NCBI GenBank assembly: GCA_903928055.1
Contig: CAIYPG010000026.1
Span: forward strand, 1-64,000
Length of the DNA: 64,000 nt
Reading direction: 5' to 3'
Source: an uncultured beta proteobacterium
GTDB lineage: Bacteria > Pseudomonadota > Gammaproteobacteria > Burkholderiales > SG8-39
The notes under the pieces are model-generated. The model did not search any database. It was not told where the DNA came from and was given only the letters and a program-made list of their open reading frames with translations. Below, piece after piece: positions 27,305 through 35,508 of the stretch. The stretch's first letter is position 1; each line of letters opens with the position of its first letter. The position numbers and the translations under genes are program-made.

Positions 27305-27963
27305 GGTTCCCTGGGCAGGGTGTAGCCGACGCCGCGAACATTCTTGATGAGCCGTTGCCCGAGTTTTCTGCGCAGGTTGTGGATGTAGACCTCGACCGTG
27401 TTGCTGTCAGACTCCTGCCCCCAGCCATACAGCTTCTGCTCCAGTTGGGCCCGCGAATAAACCATGCCCGGTCGAGAGGCCAGGACTTCCAGCAGGGAGA
27501 ATTCGTTCGGCGACAAGGTAAGGGCGGCATCATCGAACTCCACGCGACGCGTGACGGGATCGAGCATCAGCGCACCCACCCGGATGACGGACCGTGCCCT
27601 GCCGGCCCTCCTGCGCATCACCGCGCGGATTCTTGCTGACAGTTCATCCAGGTCAAAGGGTTTCCCGATGTAATCGTCCGCCCCCGCATCCAGAACCTCG
27701 ATCCGGCTGGCCACTGCGTCCCTTGCTGTCAACACCAGCACCGGCACGTCAAGTCCCTTGCTCCTGATCGACTTCAGTACCTGGACACCGTCCCGCCTCG
27801 GCAATCCGAGGTCGAGGAGCACGCAATCGTATTCGCCGCCGTCCATCGCCAGTTCGGCGGCGACGCCGTCGCGCACCCAGTCAACGGCGAAACAGTCCTG
27901 CCGCAGCCCCTGGCAGACGCTGTCACCAATCATCCGGTCGTCCTCGATCAACAGCAGTCGCAT
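27301..27963 (-). CDS. OmpR-family response regulator, QseB/TctD/PmrA type
   Basis: A 220-residue regulator: receiver domain MRLLLIEDDRMIGDSVCQGL with the phosphorylated Asp in YDCVLLDLGLPRRDG and Lys in GADDYIGKPFDLDELSARI, then a winged-helix DNA-binding domain ending RRKLGQRLIKNVRGVGYTL. The start MRLLLIEDD is chosen; a further 12 residues upstream are unconserved. A perfect CTTAAG-N5-CTTAAG box lies 42 bases upstream of its start, which suggests autoregulation. It also faces the porin gene, a likely second target. Confidence 0.93.
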   Translation of the reverse strand: MRLLLIEDDRMIGDSVCQGLRQDCFAVDWVRDGVAAELAMDGGEYDCVLLDLGLPRRDGVQVLKSIRSKGLDVPVLVLTARDAVASRIEVLDAGADDYIGKPFDLDELSARIRAVMRRRAGRARSVIRVGALMLDPVTRRVEFDDAALTLSPNEFSLLEVLASRPGMVYSRAQLEQKLYGWGQESDSNTVEVYIHNLRRKLGQRLIKNVRGVGYTLPREP

Positions 27964-28004
27964 GGCACTCCCTGTCAATGCACGCGTGATTCTGTCCATC
28001 GGCC

Positions 28005-28021
28005 CTTAAGAAAAACTTAAG
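28005..28021. promoter_or_regulatory. PmrA/QseB-type direct-repeat box
   Basis: CTTAAGAAAAACTTAAG is a perfect CTTAAG-N5-CTTAAG direct repeat (11-base pitch), the known recognition pattern of PmrA/QseB-type regulators. A third partial half, CTTAGG, is at 28030. It lies between the divergent response-regulator and porin genes. Confidence 0.75.
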
Positions 28022-28271
28022 AAATGAACCTTAGGCTGGCGGAGCCCAAACGTTGCAGGCCGGTGGTCGGGCATGCCGGACATCATACATTTGCTGCCAA
28101 TGTAAAACACCGTACGAAGGAGGAATTTCGCCGATAGCACTGTTCACATCAACGATTCAGGTTGCATGACTGAGTTATGGAGACCGGATGGGAAATCCCT
28201 TTCCCGACAAGCCCTTCCGGGTGGCCTCCGCAATCATCAGCAAACCCAGACAAAACAAGAGGAGAAACTCA

Positions 28272-29393
28272 ATGAAGCAGAAATTAATGGCAGTTGCAGT
28301 GGCAGGTGCCCTGTCGGTCCCAGGCATCAGCGCGGCGCAGGTCACGGTCTCGGGCAAGTTCGGCATCCAATTGACGAACATCAGCATTGGCGATGCCCTG
28401 CCGTTTCGATCCACGTTCCACAAGAGCACCACGATAGTCAACGACAACGCCAGCATCATCCGCTTTGCGGCGCGCGAAGACTTGGGCGGCGGCATGGAAG
28501 CCTTCGGCCAGTACGAACTGCGTCCGATGATGGAAAACGGCGGCAGCGCCACGGCAGGTGTTCTGGATGTCGGCAGCAAGACCGGCGTTCACTTCGTCGG
28601 TCTGCGCAGCAAGGCCTGGGGCAGCATCCGCGCCGGTACGGACGTGACCTATGCAGACCGCGGATCCGGGCTTACCACCAGTGCTTCCCAGCACTACTCC
28701 ACCAGCGGCTCGCAAGCCTATGTGATGCTGGGCGGCACGGGGGTTTCGTTTTCCTCCAGTCGCCAGCAGAACATGATCATTTACGATACCCCTGACTTCA
28801 ACGGCTTCAAGGCGACCGGGATGTGGTCCTCCAATCCCAACGGCCTGGATGCCGATCTGGCGAACGCCGGCCGTGCCGGCCGTGCCTGGTATCTGTTCCC
28901 GGAATACAACTTCGGTTCCGGTCGCGTTGGCTACAAGTACGCCGACATCAAGGACGACCAACTGACGTGGGACCTGAAGGCCAACGGCATCTGGGCTGAA
29001 ATCACGATCGCCGGAATCGAAACGGGTTTCACCTACTCCAAGATCAAGGCAAAAAGCCCGGTCACCGGTGCCGACATCATTGACGTTAACAAGTGGCTGA
29101 TCCCGGTGCGTTACCGCTTTGGCAACAGCGTTGTCGGTTTCACCTACAGCAAGTCGGGCGACGACAAGGTGCAGGCCGGCGACCAGTCCGCCACGCACAC
29201 GATGTTGTCCTACAACTACAACTTCTCGAAGCGTACCAGCCTGGGCGTGAGCTACGTCAAGATGAACAATGCATCTGGCGCAGCACTGGACATCACGTCC
29301 ACCACAACGAGCGGCTATGCAGGCACCAATGCATCGGCCGGCCTGGGCGAAGACCAGCGCCTGATCGCGCTGTCGCTGAACCACACGTTCTGA
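28272..29393 (+). CDS. outer-membrane general porin (betaproteobacterial trimeric type)
   Basis: A 373-residue porin. The signal peptide MKQKLMAVAVAGALSVPGISA ends at AQ, followed by the first strand VTVSGKFGIQLTNIS. Alternating amphipathic strands continue to the terminal phenylalanine (LIALSLNHTF) required for outer-membrane assembly. Features such as SIIRFAAREDLGGGMEAFGQYEL and HFVGLRSKAWGSIRAGTDVTYAD are typical of the Neisseria/Bordetella porin family. AGAGGAGAAA precedes the chosen ATG. A strong terminator follows, so it is probably monocistronic and may be controlled by the two-component system across the divergent region. Confidence 0.94.
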   Translation: MKQKLMAVAVAGALSVPGISAAQVTVSGKFGIQLTNISIGDALPFRSTFHKSTTIVNDNASIIRFAAREDLGGGMEAFGQYELRPMMENGGSATAGVLDVGSKTGVHFVGLRSKAWGSIRAGTDVTYADRGSGLTTSASQHYSTSGSQAYVMLGGTGVSFSSSRQQNMIIYDTPDFNGFKATGMWSSNPNGLDADLANAGRAGRAWYLFPEYNFGSGRVGYKYADIKDDQLTWDLKANGIWAEITIAGIETGFTYSKIKAKSPVTGADIIDVNKWLIPVRYRFGNSVVGFTYSKSGDDKVQAGDQSATHTMLSYNYNFSKRTSLGVSYVKMNNASGAALDITSTTTSGYAGTNASAGLGEDQRLIALSLNHTF

Positions 29394-29436
29394 TTGAAAC
29401 GACCTGCCCGGAGCGCCCGCTCCGGTGCTATTGGCA

Positions 29437-29463
29437 CGGGCATCCTCGGATGCCCGTTTTTTT
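29437..29463 (+). terminator. porin terminator
   Basis: CGGGCATCC, loop TC, GGATGCCCG, then seven T residues. A perfect 9-base-pair stem. Confidence 0.92.
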
Positions 29464-29503
29464 CGGCCGGGAAAATGGCCCTTTTAAATGGAATTCAAAT
29501 CAC

Positions 29504-30091
29504 ATGATCAGGCACATCGGAATTGCATTGCTGTTACCGGCTGCCATCGCGCTCATGACGGCATGCGCAGTTGGTGCGAACAAGGAAAGCCCGCCCAAGA
29601 CAGAGGCCGCCGGCGGATTACGCGCTCCGGCCACCGCCCCGGCACAACGCGCGGTCGCGCCTGTTGCCACACCCCAGCCCGCTCCCGCCGTCGCAAAGCC
29701 CGCAACACAACCGGTCAATGCAGCCCCCACACTGGATGACCCGAAAAGCATTCTGTCCCGGCGCAGTGTCTATTACGCACTCGACAAGGCTGACGTGGAA
29801 GCGGAATTCCGGCCCCTGATCGAGGCCCACGCCAGATACCTGGGCGCACACCCGATGCAGAAAATCACGATCCAGGGCAATTGCGACGAGCGTGGCAGCC
29901 GCGAATACAACATTGCGCTCGGCAAGCGACGAGCCGAGGGCGTCATGAACATGCTCAAACTGCTCGGCGTGAAAGCGGACCAGATGGAGGTCATCAGCTT
30001 TGGCGAGGAAAAGCCCAAAGCGGCCGGGCATGACGAAGCATCATGGTCCGAAAATCGGCGCAGCGACATCGTCTACCAGCGCTCTCCGTAG
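29504..30091 (+). CDS. Pal-like OmpA-domain lipoprotein
   Basis: A 195-residue lipoprotein. MIRHIGIALLLPAAIALMTAC gives the lipobox with the lipidated cysteine; a Pro/Ala/Thr-rich linker follows to about residue 75; then an OmpA C-terminal peptidoglycan-binding domain (SVYYALDKADVEAEFRPLIEAHARYL, IQGNCDERGSREYNIALGKRRAEGV, ISFGEEKP). The CDERGSxEYN motif is characteristic of Pal. No tolB, tolA or ybgF gene is nearby, so this may be a second, non-canonical Pal copy with a longer linker rather than the Tol-Pal member. Confidence 0.88.
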   Translation: MIRHIGIALLLPAAIALMTACAVGANKESPPKTEAAGGLRAPATAPAQRAVAPVATPQPAPAVAKPATQPVNAAPTLDDPKSILSRRSVYYALDKADVEAEFRPLIEAHARYLGAHPMQKITIQGNCDERGSREYNIALGKRRAEGVMNMLKLLGVKADQMEVISFGEEKPKAAGHDEASWSENRRSDIVYQRSP

Positions 30092-30130
30092 GCCCGCAGC
30101 GCTTCACTGCACATGCCGCACGGAGAAAGC

Positions 30131-30415
30131 CTACTTCTTCACTTTAACGCCCTTCCAGAACGCAATGTGGTCCTTGATGTTCTTTGCGGCCGGCTTGGGG
30201 TCGGGGTAGTACCAGGCGGCATCCTTGTTCACCTGGCCGTCCACCACCACGTCGTAATAGCTGGCGGTGCCCTTCCACGGGCAGACGGTGTGTGTGTCGC
30301 TGGGACGGAAGTTTTCCCTGCGAATCGCCCCTGGCGGAAAGTAGATGTTGTTTTCCACTGTCTCGAACACCGCGCTCTCGGCGATGACGGCCTTGTTCCA
30401 GGTTGCCTTGGGCAT
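30131..30415 (-). CDS. DUF427 domain protein
   Basis: A 94-residue protein covering the whole DUF427 domain: MPKATWNKAVIAES at the start, then VENNIYFPPGAI, HTVCPWKGTASYYDVVVDG and AAWYYPDPKPAAKNIKDHIAFW, the tryptophan- and tyrosine-rich signature of the family. Function is not established. GGAGGTAACC lies upstream of the ATG. It is downstream of, and may be cotranscribed with, the DUF1223 gene. Confidence 0.93.
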   Translation of the reverse strand: MPKATWNKAVIAESAVFETVENNIYFPPGAIRRENFRPSDTHTVCPWKGTASYYDVVVDGQVNKDAAWYYPDPKPAAKNIKDHIAFWKGVKVKK

Positions 30416-30461
30416 GGTTACCTCCTTCGAATTGGGATTCGGAACGTTCGGTTGGGTGCCG

Positions 30462-31244
30462 TCAGCCGCACACCTTCAACGCCGTCGCCTGCAGCACGTC
30501 CGGGCTGCCGGCTTCCTGCACGAACGCCGCAACACCGAGGTTCGCGCGGTGCCACTGCGGATCCAGGGCGATGGTACGCGACAGCCCTGCCGTGCCTGCG
30601 GAGAACTCCACCGGCCCGAGCCACTGACGCACCACATAATCATGATGCAGTGTCACGCCGCGATTCTCGCCCGCCTTCACGTCGCTGGTCAGCGCGCTTT
30701 CGTACACAGCCACATAGGCCTGCGGAAGCACCGCCTTCGCACCGGGTTTCACCTGGAAAGTCGCGTTCACGCCCAGCCGGCCATCAGCCTGCTGCGTGAG
30801 CGCGATGCGGATCGCAGCGCGCGCCGGGCGGGCATTGATCGCGGCGACAGCCTCCCGAAGTTTCGGCTCCGAGGACCAGTCGCGGAACTCGCGCAGATTG
30901 AGGAAGATGCCCGGCGTATAGACGACCTTGCCATTGGCGAGCTTCGTGATCGCATTCTGGCGCTCGGAAAAGCGCGCATCGGCGAATCTGTCCTTCCAGC
31001 CGATGTAGTCCCAGTAATTGACGTGCAACGCGAGCGGAATGAGGCTGTTCGGCGCATTCGCCGACCCGATCGAACGCAGCCAGGCATCCGCCGGCGGGCA
31101 ACTGTCACAGCCTTCCGATGTATACAACTCCAACAGCGCCACGCTGTGTTCCGGGCTTTGCTTCACGCATGCCGCCTGCGCCGCAGCCAGGCCGGGCAGC
31201 AAAGCGGTAATAATGCTTATCAATAATGCGAAAAAATGTTTCAT
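30462..31244 (-). CDS. secreted DUF1223 protein with thioredoxin-like CxxC
   Basis: A 260-residue exported protein. The signal MKHFFALLISIITALLPGLAAA is followed by SVALLELYTSEGCDSCPPADAWL, the DUF1223 signature with a CxxC pair (Cys-Asp-Ser-Cys), then HVNYWDYIGWKDRFAD and VVYTPGIFLNLREFRDW. The fold is thioredoxin-like with a C-terminal beta domain. The start MKHFF at 31244 is chosen; upstream in-frame codons lack signal character. It diverges from nasT. The function of the family is unknown; a periplasmic thiol-redox role is a guess from the CxxC. Confidence 0.88.
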   Translation of the reverse strand: MKHFFALLISIITALLPGLAAAQAACVKQSPEHSVALLELYTSEGCDSCPPADAWLRSIGSANAPNSLIPLALHVNYWDYIGWKDRFADARFSERQNAITKLANGKVVYTPGIFLNLREFRDWSSEPKLREAVAAINARPARAAIRIALTQQADGRLGVNATFQVKPGAKAVLPQAYVAVYESALTSDVKAGENRGVTLHHDYVVRQWLGPVEFSAGTAGLSRTIALDPQWHRANLGVAAFVQEAGSPDVLQATALKVCG

Positions 31245-31366
31245 GCCCATTGGTCGCTGTTTGCGCGCAGTCCTTACAATCGTGAATGGAAGCCGGCAAG
31301 TTGGCATGCAGGTTGCGCCTGATTGCGGTGTGGGCAAAGCGGGAAATGAGCGGGAAGTAAATTCTG

Positions 31367-31942
31367 ATGCTGCGCGTGCTATTGGTCGATGATTCTCCGG
31401 AGCGAACCGCCATCCTGCGCACTGCGCTGGAGCAGGCCGGTTATCTGGTCGCGGCCGTGCTGGAATCGCCGCTGACGCTGCTCAAAGCGGTGGATTCACT
31501 GCTGCCGGACATCATCATCATCGACACCGAATCCCCGTCCCGCGACGTGCTGGAACACGTGGTGATGGTGACCCGCGACCAGCCTCGCCCGATTGTCATG
31601 TTTTCCAGCGACAACACCCCGGACTCGATCCGCGATGCGGTGCGCGCCGGCGTGTCGGCCTATGTCGTCGACGGGCTGGAGGGCGCGCGCGTCAAATCCA
31701 TCGTCGATGTCGCGGTGGCGCGCTTTGATGAATACCAGAAGATCGTCGCCGAACTGGCCGAGGCCAACCTGAAGCTCTCCGAGCGCAAGCTGGTGGACAA
31801 GGCCAAGGGCATCCTCATGAAAAGCCGCAACCTGTCCGAGGACGAGGCGTATCACGCACTGCGCAAGATGGCGATGAGCCGGAAAAAACGCCTCGGCGAA
31901 ATCGCCAGGAACGTCATCGACCTGGCCGATTTCATCGGCTGA
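31367..31942 (+). CDS. nasT: ANTAR-domain nitrate-responsive antitermination regulator NasT
   Basis: A 191-residue protein with an N-terminal receiver domain (MLRVLLVDDSPERTAI, acceptor region IIIIDTESPSRDVLE, SAYVVDGLEGARV) and a C-terminal ANTAR RNA-binding domain (LVDKAKGILMKSRNLSEDEAYHALRKMAMSRKKRLGEIARNVID). NasT-type proteins bind paired hexaloop hairpins in leader RNAs and prevent termination when nitrate is present. Exactly such a leader lies 214 bases downstream, before nrtA. The usual partner NasS, a cytosolic nitrate sensor, is not encoded beside it. The gene is separated from nrtA by its own sigma-54 promoter. Confidence 0.94.
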   Translation: MLRVLLVDDSPERTAILRTALEQAGYLVAAVLESPLTLLKAVDSLLPDIIIIDTESPSRDVLEHVVMVTRDQPRPIVMFSSDNTPDSIRDAVRAGVSAYVVDGLEGARVKSIVDVAVARFDEYQKIVAELAEANLKLSERKLVDKAKGILMKSRNLSEDEAYHALRKMAMSRKKRLGEIARNVIDLADFIG

Positions 31943-32129
31943 TCCGGGACCGGACACACCCCCGCAGCGCTGCCGCCGAAATCCTCCGCTCGCCGCCACA
32001 ACGCGGTGCGGACACGTCCATGGTGCACCGCAACAGTGCGCCTGCCCGCCTTTTTCCCGCCAGCCACTTTCTCCGGGAATCCATAACAACACCAAAGGCT
32101 TACCTGCCCCACGCCGGTTGACGGGGCTA

Positions 32130-32144
32130 TGGCACGGCGCTTGC
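32130..32144 (+). promoter_or_regulatory. sigma-54 promoter of the nitrate assimilation operon
   Basis: TGGCACGGCGCTTGC matches the -24/-12 consensus TGGCACG-N4-TTGC at every fixed position, with GG at 32131-32132 and GC at 32143-32144. NtrC-dependent control by nitrogen limitation is expected. Transcription would begin near 32156, at the first leader hairpin. Confidence 0.93.
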
Positions 32145-32155
32145 GAGAAGTATCC

Positions 32156-32195
32156 CAAGGTCCAACGAAGGACCCTTGTGAACAATGGCGTTCAC
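32156..32195 (+). promoter_or_regulatory. ANTAR-binding dual hexaloop hairpins in the nrtA leader
   Basis: Hairpin 1: CAAGGTCC (32156-32163) pairs with GGACCCTTG (32170-32178, one bulged C) around the hexaloop AACGAA. Hairpin 2: GTGAAC (32178-32183) pairs perfectly with GTTCAC (32190-32195) around AATGGC. Both six-base loops have A at position 1 and G at position 4, the known ANTAR recognition rule. Hairpin 2 shares its loop and 3' arm with the 5' arm of the terminator that follows, so the two structures exclude each other. Confidence 0.9.
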
Positions 32196-32257
32196 CACTG
32201 CGGAGGGAAGTCGCGTCGTCTGCGATCCCTTCCGTTGCGGTGAGCGCCATTTTTTTT
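32185..32257 (+). terminator. regulated intrinsic terminator in the nrtA leader
   Basis: ATGGCGTTCACC (32185-32196) pairs with GGTGAGCGCCAT (32239-32250) with one G-U wobble, closing on eight T residues (32250-32257). An inner hairpin (CGGAGGGA.. 32201 to ..TCCCTTCCG 32234) stacks inside. It ends just before the nrtA ribosome binding site GGAGAAA at 32258. NasT binding to the upstream hairpins should block it. Confidence 0.88.
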
Positions 32258-32267
32258 GGAGAAACGC

Positions 32268-33593
32268 ATGGATGAGAAAAAACTGCCCGACGTTCCGACG
32301 ACCGACATTTCTTCAACGGATGCAACACCTCCCGTTTTGGAAACCCCTCCTGTGCAACGCCGTGACTTCCTCAAACGCGCCGGCGCCACTTCTCTCGCGG
32401 TGGGCATCATGAGCCTCGTCCCTGACGCAGTACGCCACGCAGCCTGGGCTGCCGGTTCCGATGCCCCCGAGAAAAAGGAAATCAAGATCGGCTTCATTCC
32501 GCTGACCGATTGCTCCTCGGTGGTCATGGCCAACGTGATGGAGTTCGACAAGAAGTACGGCATCAAGATCATCCCGACCAAGGAAGCCTCCTGGGCCGGC
32601 GTGCGCGACAAGCTCGTCAACGGCGAACTTGACGCGGCACATGTGCTCTATGGCCTGATCTACGGCGTGCAGATGGGAATCGGCGGCCCGAAGAAGGACA
32701 TGAACATCCTCATGGCACTGAACCACAACGGCCAGGCCATCACGCTGGCACGCAAGTTCTATGACAAGGGCGTGACCGACGGTGCCAGCCTCTCTGCACT
32801 CATCAAGAAGGAAAAGGGCGACTACACGTTCGCGCAGACCTTCCCGACCGGCACGCATGCCATGTGGCTGTACTACTGGCTTGCGACCTACGGCATCGAC
32901 CCGTTCAAGGACGTCAAGAACATCGTCGTGCCGCCGCCGCAGATGGTAGCCAACATGCGCGTGGGCAACATGGACGGCTTTTGTGTGGGTGAGCCCTGGG
33001 GCAACCGCGCCATCATGGACAAGATCGGATTCACCGCAGTGACCAGCCAGGCGATCTGGAAGGACCATCCGGAAAAGACGCTGGGCTGCACTGCCGAGTT
33101 CACGCAAAAGTACCCCAACACCGCGCGCGCCATGACCGCCGCCATCATTGAAGCAAGCAAGTGGATCGACGGATCGCTCTCCAACCGCCAGAAGACCGCC
33201 GAAGTCGTCTCCGACAAGTCCTATATCAACACCGACAAGGACGTGATCCTCGAGCGCATGCTGGGCCGCTACAACAACGGCATCGGCAAGACCTGGGATG
33301 ACCCGGACGCGATGCACTTCTACAACGACGGCTATGTCACCTACCCCTTCCTCTCCGACGGCATGTGGTTCCTCACGCAGCACCGCCGCTGGGGCCTGTT
33401 GAAGGATGACGTGGACTACCTCGGTGTGGCCAAGCAGGTGAACCGCCTCGACATCTACAAGGCGGCCGCCGACATGACCAAGACGCCCATCCCGAAGAGC
33501 ACCATGCGCACGGTCAAGATGATCGATGGCACGGTGTGGGACGGCAAGGACCCGAAGAAGTACGCCGCGTCGTTCAAGATCAGGGCTGCCTAG
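32268..33593 (+). CDS. nrtA: nitrate ABC transporter periplasmic binding protein
   Basis: A 441-residue NrtA/CmpA-family protein. A twin-arginine signal (QRRDFLKRAGATSLAVGIMSL) after a Ser/Thr/Pro-rich N-terminus directs folded export. The binding domain starts at EIKIGFIPLTDCSSVVMANVMEFDKKYGI and contains LARKFYDKGVTDGASL, MRVGNMDGFCVGEPWGNRA and TYPFLSDGMWFLTQHRRWGLL. The start at 32268 is chosen because GGAGAAA lies 6 bases upstream; a TTG 12 bases earlier sits in the terminator T-run. First gene of the operon, controlled by the leader. Confidence 0.95.
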   Translation: MDEKKLPDVPTTDISSTDATPPVLETPPVQRRDFLKRAGATSLAVGIMSLVPDAVRHAAWAAGSDAPEKKEIKIGFIPLTDCSSVVMANVMEFDKKYGIKIIPTKEASWAGVRDKLVNGELDAAHVLYGLIYGVQMGIGGPKKDMNILMALNHNGQAITLARKFYDKGVTDGASLSALIKKEKGDYTFAQTFPTGTHAMWLYYWLATYGIDPFKDVKNIVVPPPQMVANMRVGNMDGFCVGEPWGNRAIMDKIGFTAVTSQAIWKDHPEKTLGCTAEFTQKYPNTARAMTAAIIEASKWIDGSLSNRQKTAEVVSDKSYINTDKDVILERMLGRYNNGIGKTWDDPDAMHFYNDGYVTYPFLSDGMWFLTQHRRWGLLKDDVDYLGVAKQVNRLDIYKAAADMTKTPIPKSTMRTVKMIDGTVWDGKDPKKYAASFKIRAA

Positions 33594-33599
33594 GAAGAA

Positions 33600-33661
33600 C
33601 TGATTCCGTTTGTGCCAGATCCTGGGATCTGATCAAAGGATCAAACCATGAACGGAATCAG
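33600..33661 (+). other. intercistronic stem-loop between nrtA and nrtB
   Basis: CTGATTCCGTT (33600-33610) and AACGGAATCAG (33651-33661) form a perfect 11-base-pair stem enclosing two smaller hairpins: AGATCC-TG-GGATCT (33617-33630) and TGATC-AAAG-GATCA (33630-33643). There is no T-run. It may protect nrtA mRNA and allow more binding protein than permease to be made. Confidence 0.7.
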
Positions 33662-33711
33662 CTTGCCCGAGATTCATCCAGCAACAATCAGGACCATAAA
33701 CAGGAAACACC

Positions 33712-34647
33712 ATGAGCGTCGTCTCACTCGCCCCTGCCATGCTCAAAGATAATTCCCCATCCGCATCACCCATAACGCCCGTTGCGGCCAATGAAGCCCA
33801 GACTGTGCAGCGCCCGAAATCGCGCTCCTCGCGCGTCACGCTGGGTGACGACGGCAATCCGCTCTACGTGCGCGCCCGCGCACCGGAGTGGACAATGCGC
33901 GTGTTTGCCATGCTGTGCGGCATTGCACTGTTCATCGGCGCATGGGAAATCCTCTCCAAGACCGGCGGTGGCCGCCTGCCAGACCCGGTCTCGACCTGGC
34001 ATTCGGCAGTGCAGTTGTTCAGCGATCCGTTCTACCGCAAGGGCCCGAACGACCAGGGCATCGGCTGGAACATCCTCAATTCGCTGGGCCGCGTCGGCAT
34101 CGGTTTCGGCATGGCGGCCGCGGTGGGCATTCCGCTCGGCTTCATGATCGGGCGCTTCCGTTTCCTGTCGGACATGGCATCGCCCATCATCTCGATGCTG
34201 CGCCCGGTGTCACCGCTGGCATGGCTGCCGATCGGCCTCCTCGTTTTCAAGGCCGCCAACCCGGCTGCAATCTACGTGATCTTCATCTCCAGCATCTGGC
34301 CCATGATCATCAACACCGCAGTGGGCGTGCGCCAGATCCCCGAGGACTACATGAATGTGGCCAAGGTGCTGAAGCTCTCCGAATGGAAGGTGTTCACGAA
34401 AATCCTGTTCCCGGCAGTGCTGCCCTACATGATGACCGGCGTGCGCCTCGCCATCGGCGTGGCCTGGCTGGTGATCGTCGCCGCGGAAATGCTGACCGGC
34501 GGCGTGGGCATCGGCTTCTGGGTATGGGACGAATGGAACAACCTCAACGTCCAGCACATCATCATCGCCATCTTCACGGTGGGAATCGTCGGCCTCGCGC
34601 TGGAGCAGTTGCTGATTTTTGCGGCACGCCGCTTCAACTACGAATAG
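33712..34647 (+). CDS. nrtB: nitrate ABC transporter permease
   Basis: A 311-residue permease with a long, unconserved cytosolic N-terminus (about 70 residues) followed by six predicted membrane helices, starting at MRVFAMLCGIALFIGAWEIL. The EAA coupling loop is VAKVLKLSEWKVFTKILFPAVLPYMMTGVRLAIGVAW. It matches the NrtB/SsuC/TauC group; its position between nrtA and nrtC fixes nitrate as the likely substrate. CAGGAAACACC precedes the ATG. Confidence 0.94.
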   Translation: MSVVSLAPAMLKDNSPSASPITPVAANEAQTVQRPKSRSSRVTLGDDGNPLYVRARAPEWTMRVFAMLCGIALFIGAWEILSKTGGGRLPDPVSTWHSAVQLFSDPFYRKGPNDQGIGWNILNSLGRVGIGFGMAAAVGIPLGFMIGRFRFLSDMASPIISMLRPVSPLAWLPIGLLVFKAANPAAIYVIFISSIWPMIINTAVGVRQIPEDYMNVAKVLKLSEWKVFTKILFPAVLPYMMTGVRLAIGVAWLVIVAAEMLTGGVGIGFWVWDEWNNLNVQHIIIAIFTVGIVGLALEQLLIFAARRFNYE

Positions 34648-34668
34648 GCAAGTACACAAGGAACCAAC

Positions 34669-35460
34669 ATGGGCAAATACCTGCAAATAGAAAGCGTCGG
34701 CATGGTGTTCGAAACCAAGAAGGGCCCGTTCACGGCCCTCGAGGACATCAACTTGGAAATCGCCGAGGGAGAATTCGTCTCGCTGATCGGGCACTCCGGC
34801 TGCGGAAAATCGACGTTGCTGAACCTGATCGCCGGCCTGTTGAAGACCACCGATGGCACGATGATCCTCGCCGAGCGCGAGATCTCCGGCCCCGGCCCGG
34901 ACCGCGGCGTGGTGTTCCAGAACCACTCCCTGCTGCCCTGGCTCACCTGCTTCGACAATGTCTACCTCGCGGTGGAACGCGTGTTTGCCGGCAAGGAGGA
35001 CAAGGCGTCGCTGAAGAAGCGCACGCACGAGGCGCTGGCGCTGGTCGGCCTCACGCATGCCGAACAGAAATACCCGCATGAAATCTCCGGCGGCATGAAG
35101 CAGCGCGTCGGCATCGCCCGCGCGCTGTCGATGCAGCCCAAGGTGCTGCTGATGGACGAACCATTCGGCGCACTGGATGCCCTCACCCGCGCTCACCTGC
35201 AGGACGAGCTGACGCGCATCGTGGGCGAGACGGGAAGTACGGTGGTGATGGTGACCCACGACGTGGACGAGGCGGTGCTGCTGTCCGACCGCGTGGTGAT
35301 GATGACCAACGGCCCGGCGGCGACGATCGGCGAAATCCTGCACGTGGACCTGCCGCGTCCGCGCGAGCGCCTGGCGCTGGCGGCGCACCCGCGCTACATG
35401 GCACTGCGTTCCGAAGTGCTGAAATTCCTGTACCAGAAACAGTTGAAGGTCGCGGCCTGA
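34669..35460 (+). CDS. nrtC: nitrate ABC transporter ATPase
   Basis: A 263-residue ABC ATPase: Walker [12 protein letters not shown]-loop [11 protein letters not shown], signature [15 protein letters not shown], Walker [13 protein letters not shown], and switch histidine [10 protein letters not shown]. It lacks the C-terminal NrtA-like sensor domain found on cyanobacterial NrtC, so it corresponds to the NrtD/NasD-type short subunit; a homodimer would energise NrtB. AAGGAACC precedes the start, 21 bases after nrtB. Confidence 0.94.
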   Translation: MGKYLQIESVGMVFETKKGPFTALEDINLEIAEGEFVSLIGHSGCGKSTLLNLIAGLLKTTDGTMILAEREISGPGPDRGVVFQNHSLLPWLTCFDNVYLAVERVFAGKEDKASLKKRTHEALALVGLTHAEQKYPHEISGGMKQRVGIARALSMQPKVLLMDEPFGALDALTRAHLQDELTRIVGETGSTVVMVTHDVDEAVLLSDRVVMMTNGPAATIGEILHVDLPRPRERLALAAHPRYMALRSEVLKFLYQKQLKVAA

Positions 35461-35508
35461 GTCCCGCGACGGACGTCCCGAGACCGAGCCGAGAATGAGG
35501 ATTGGCAC

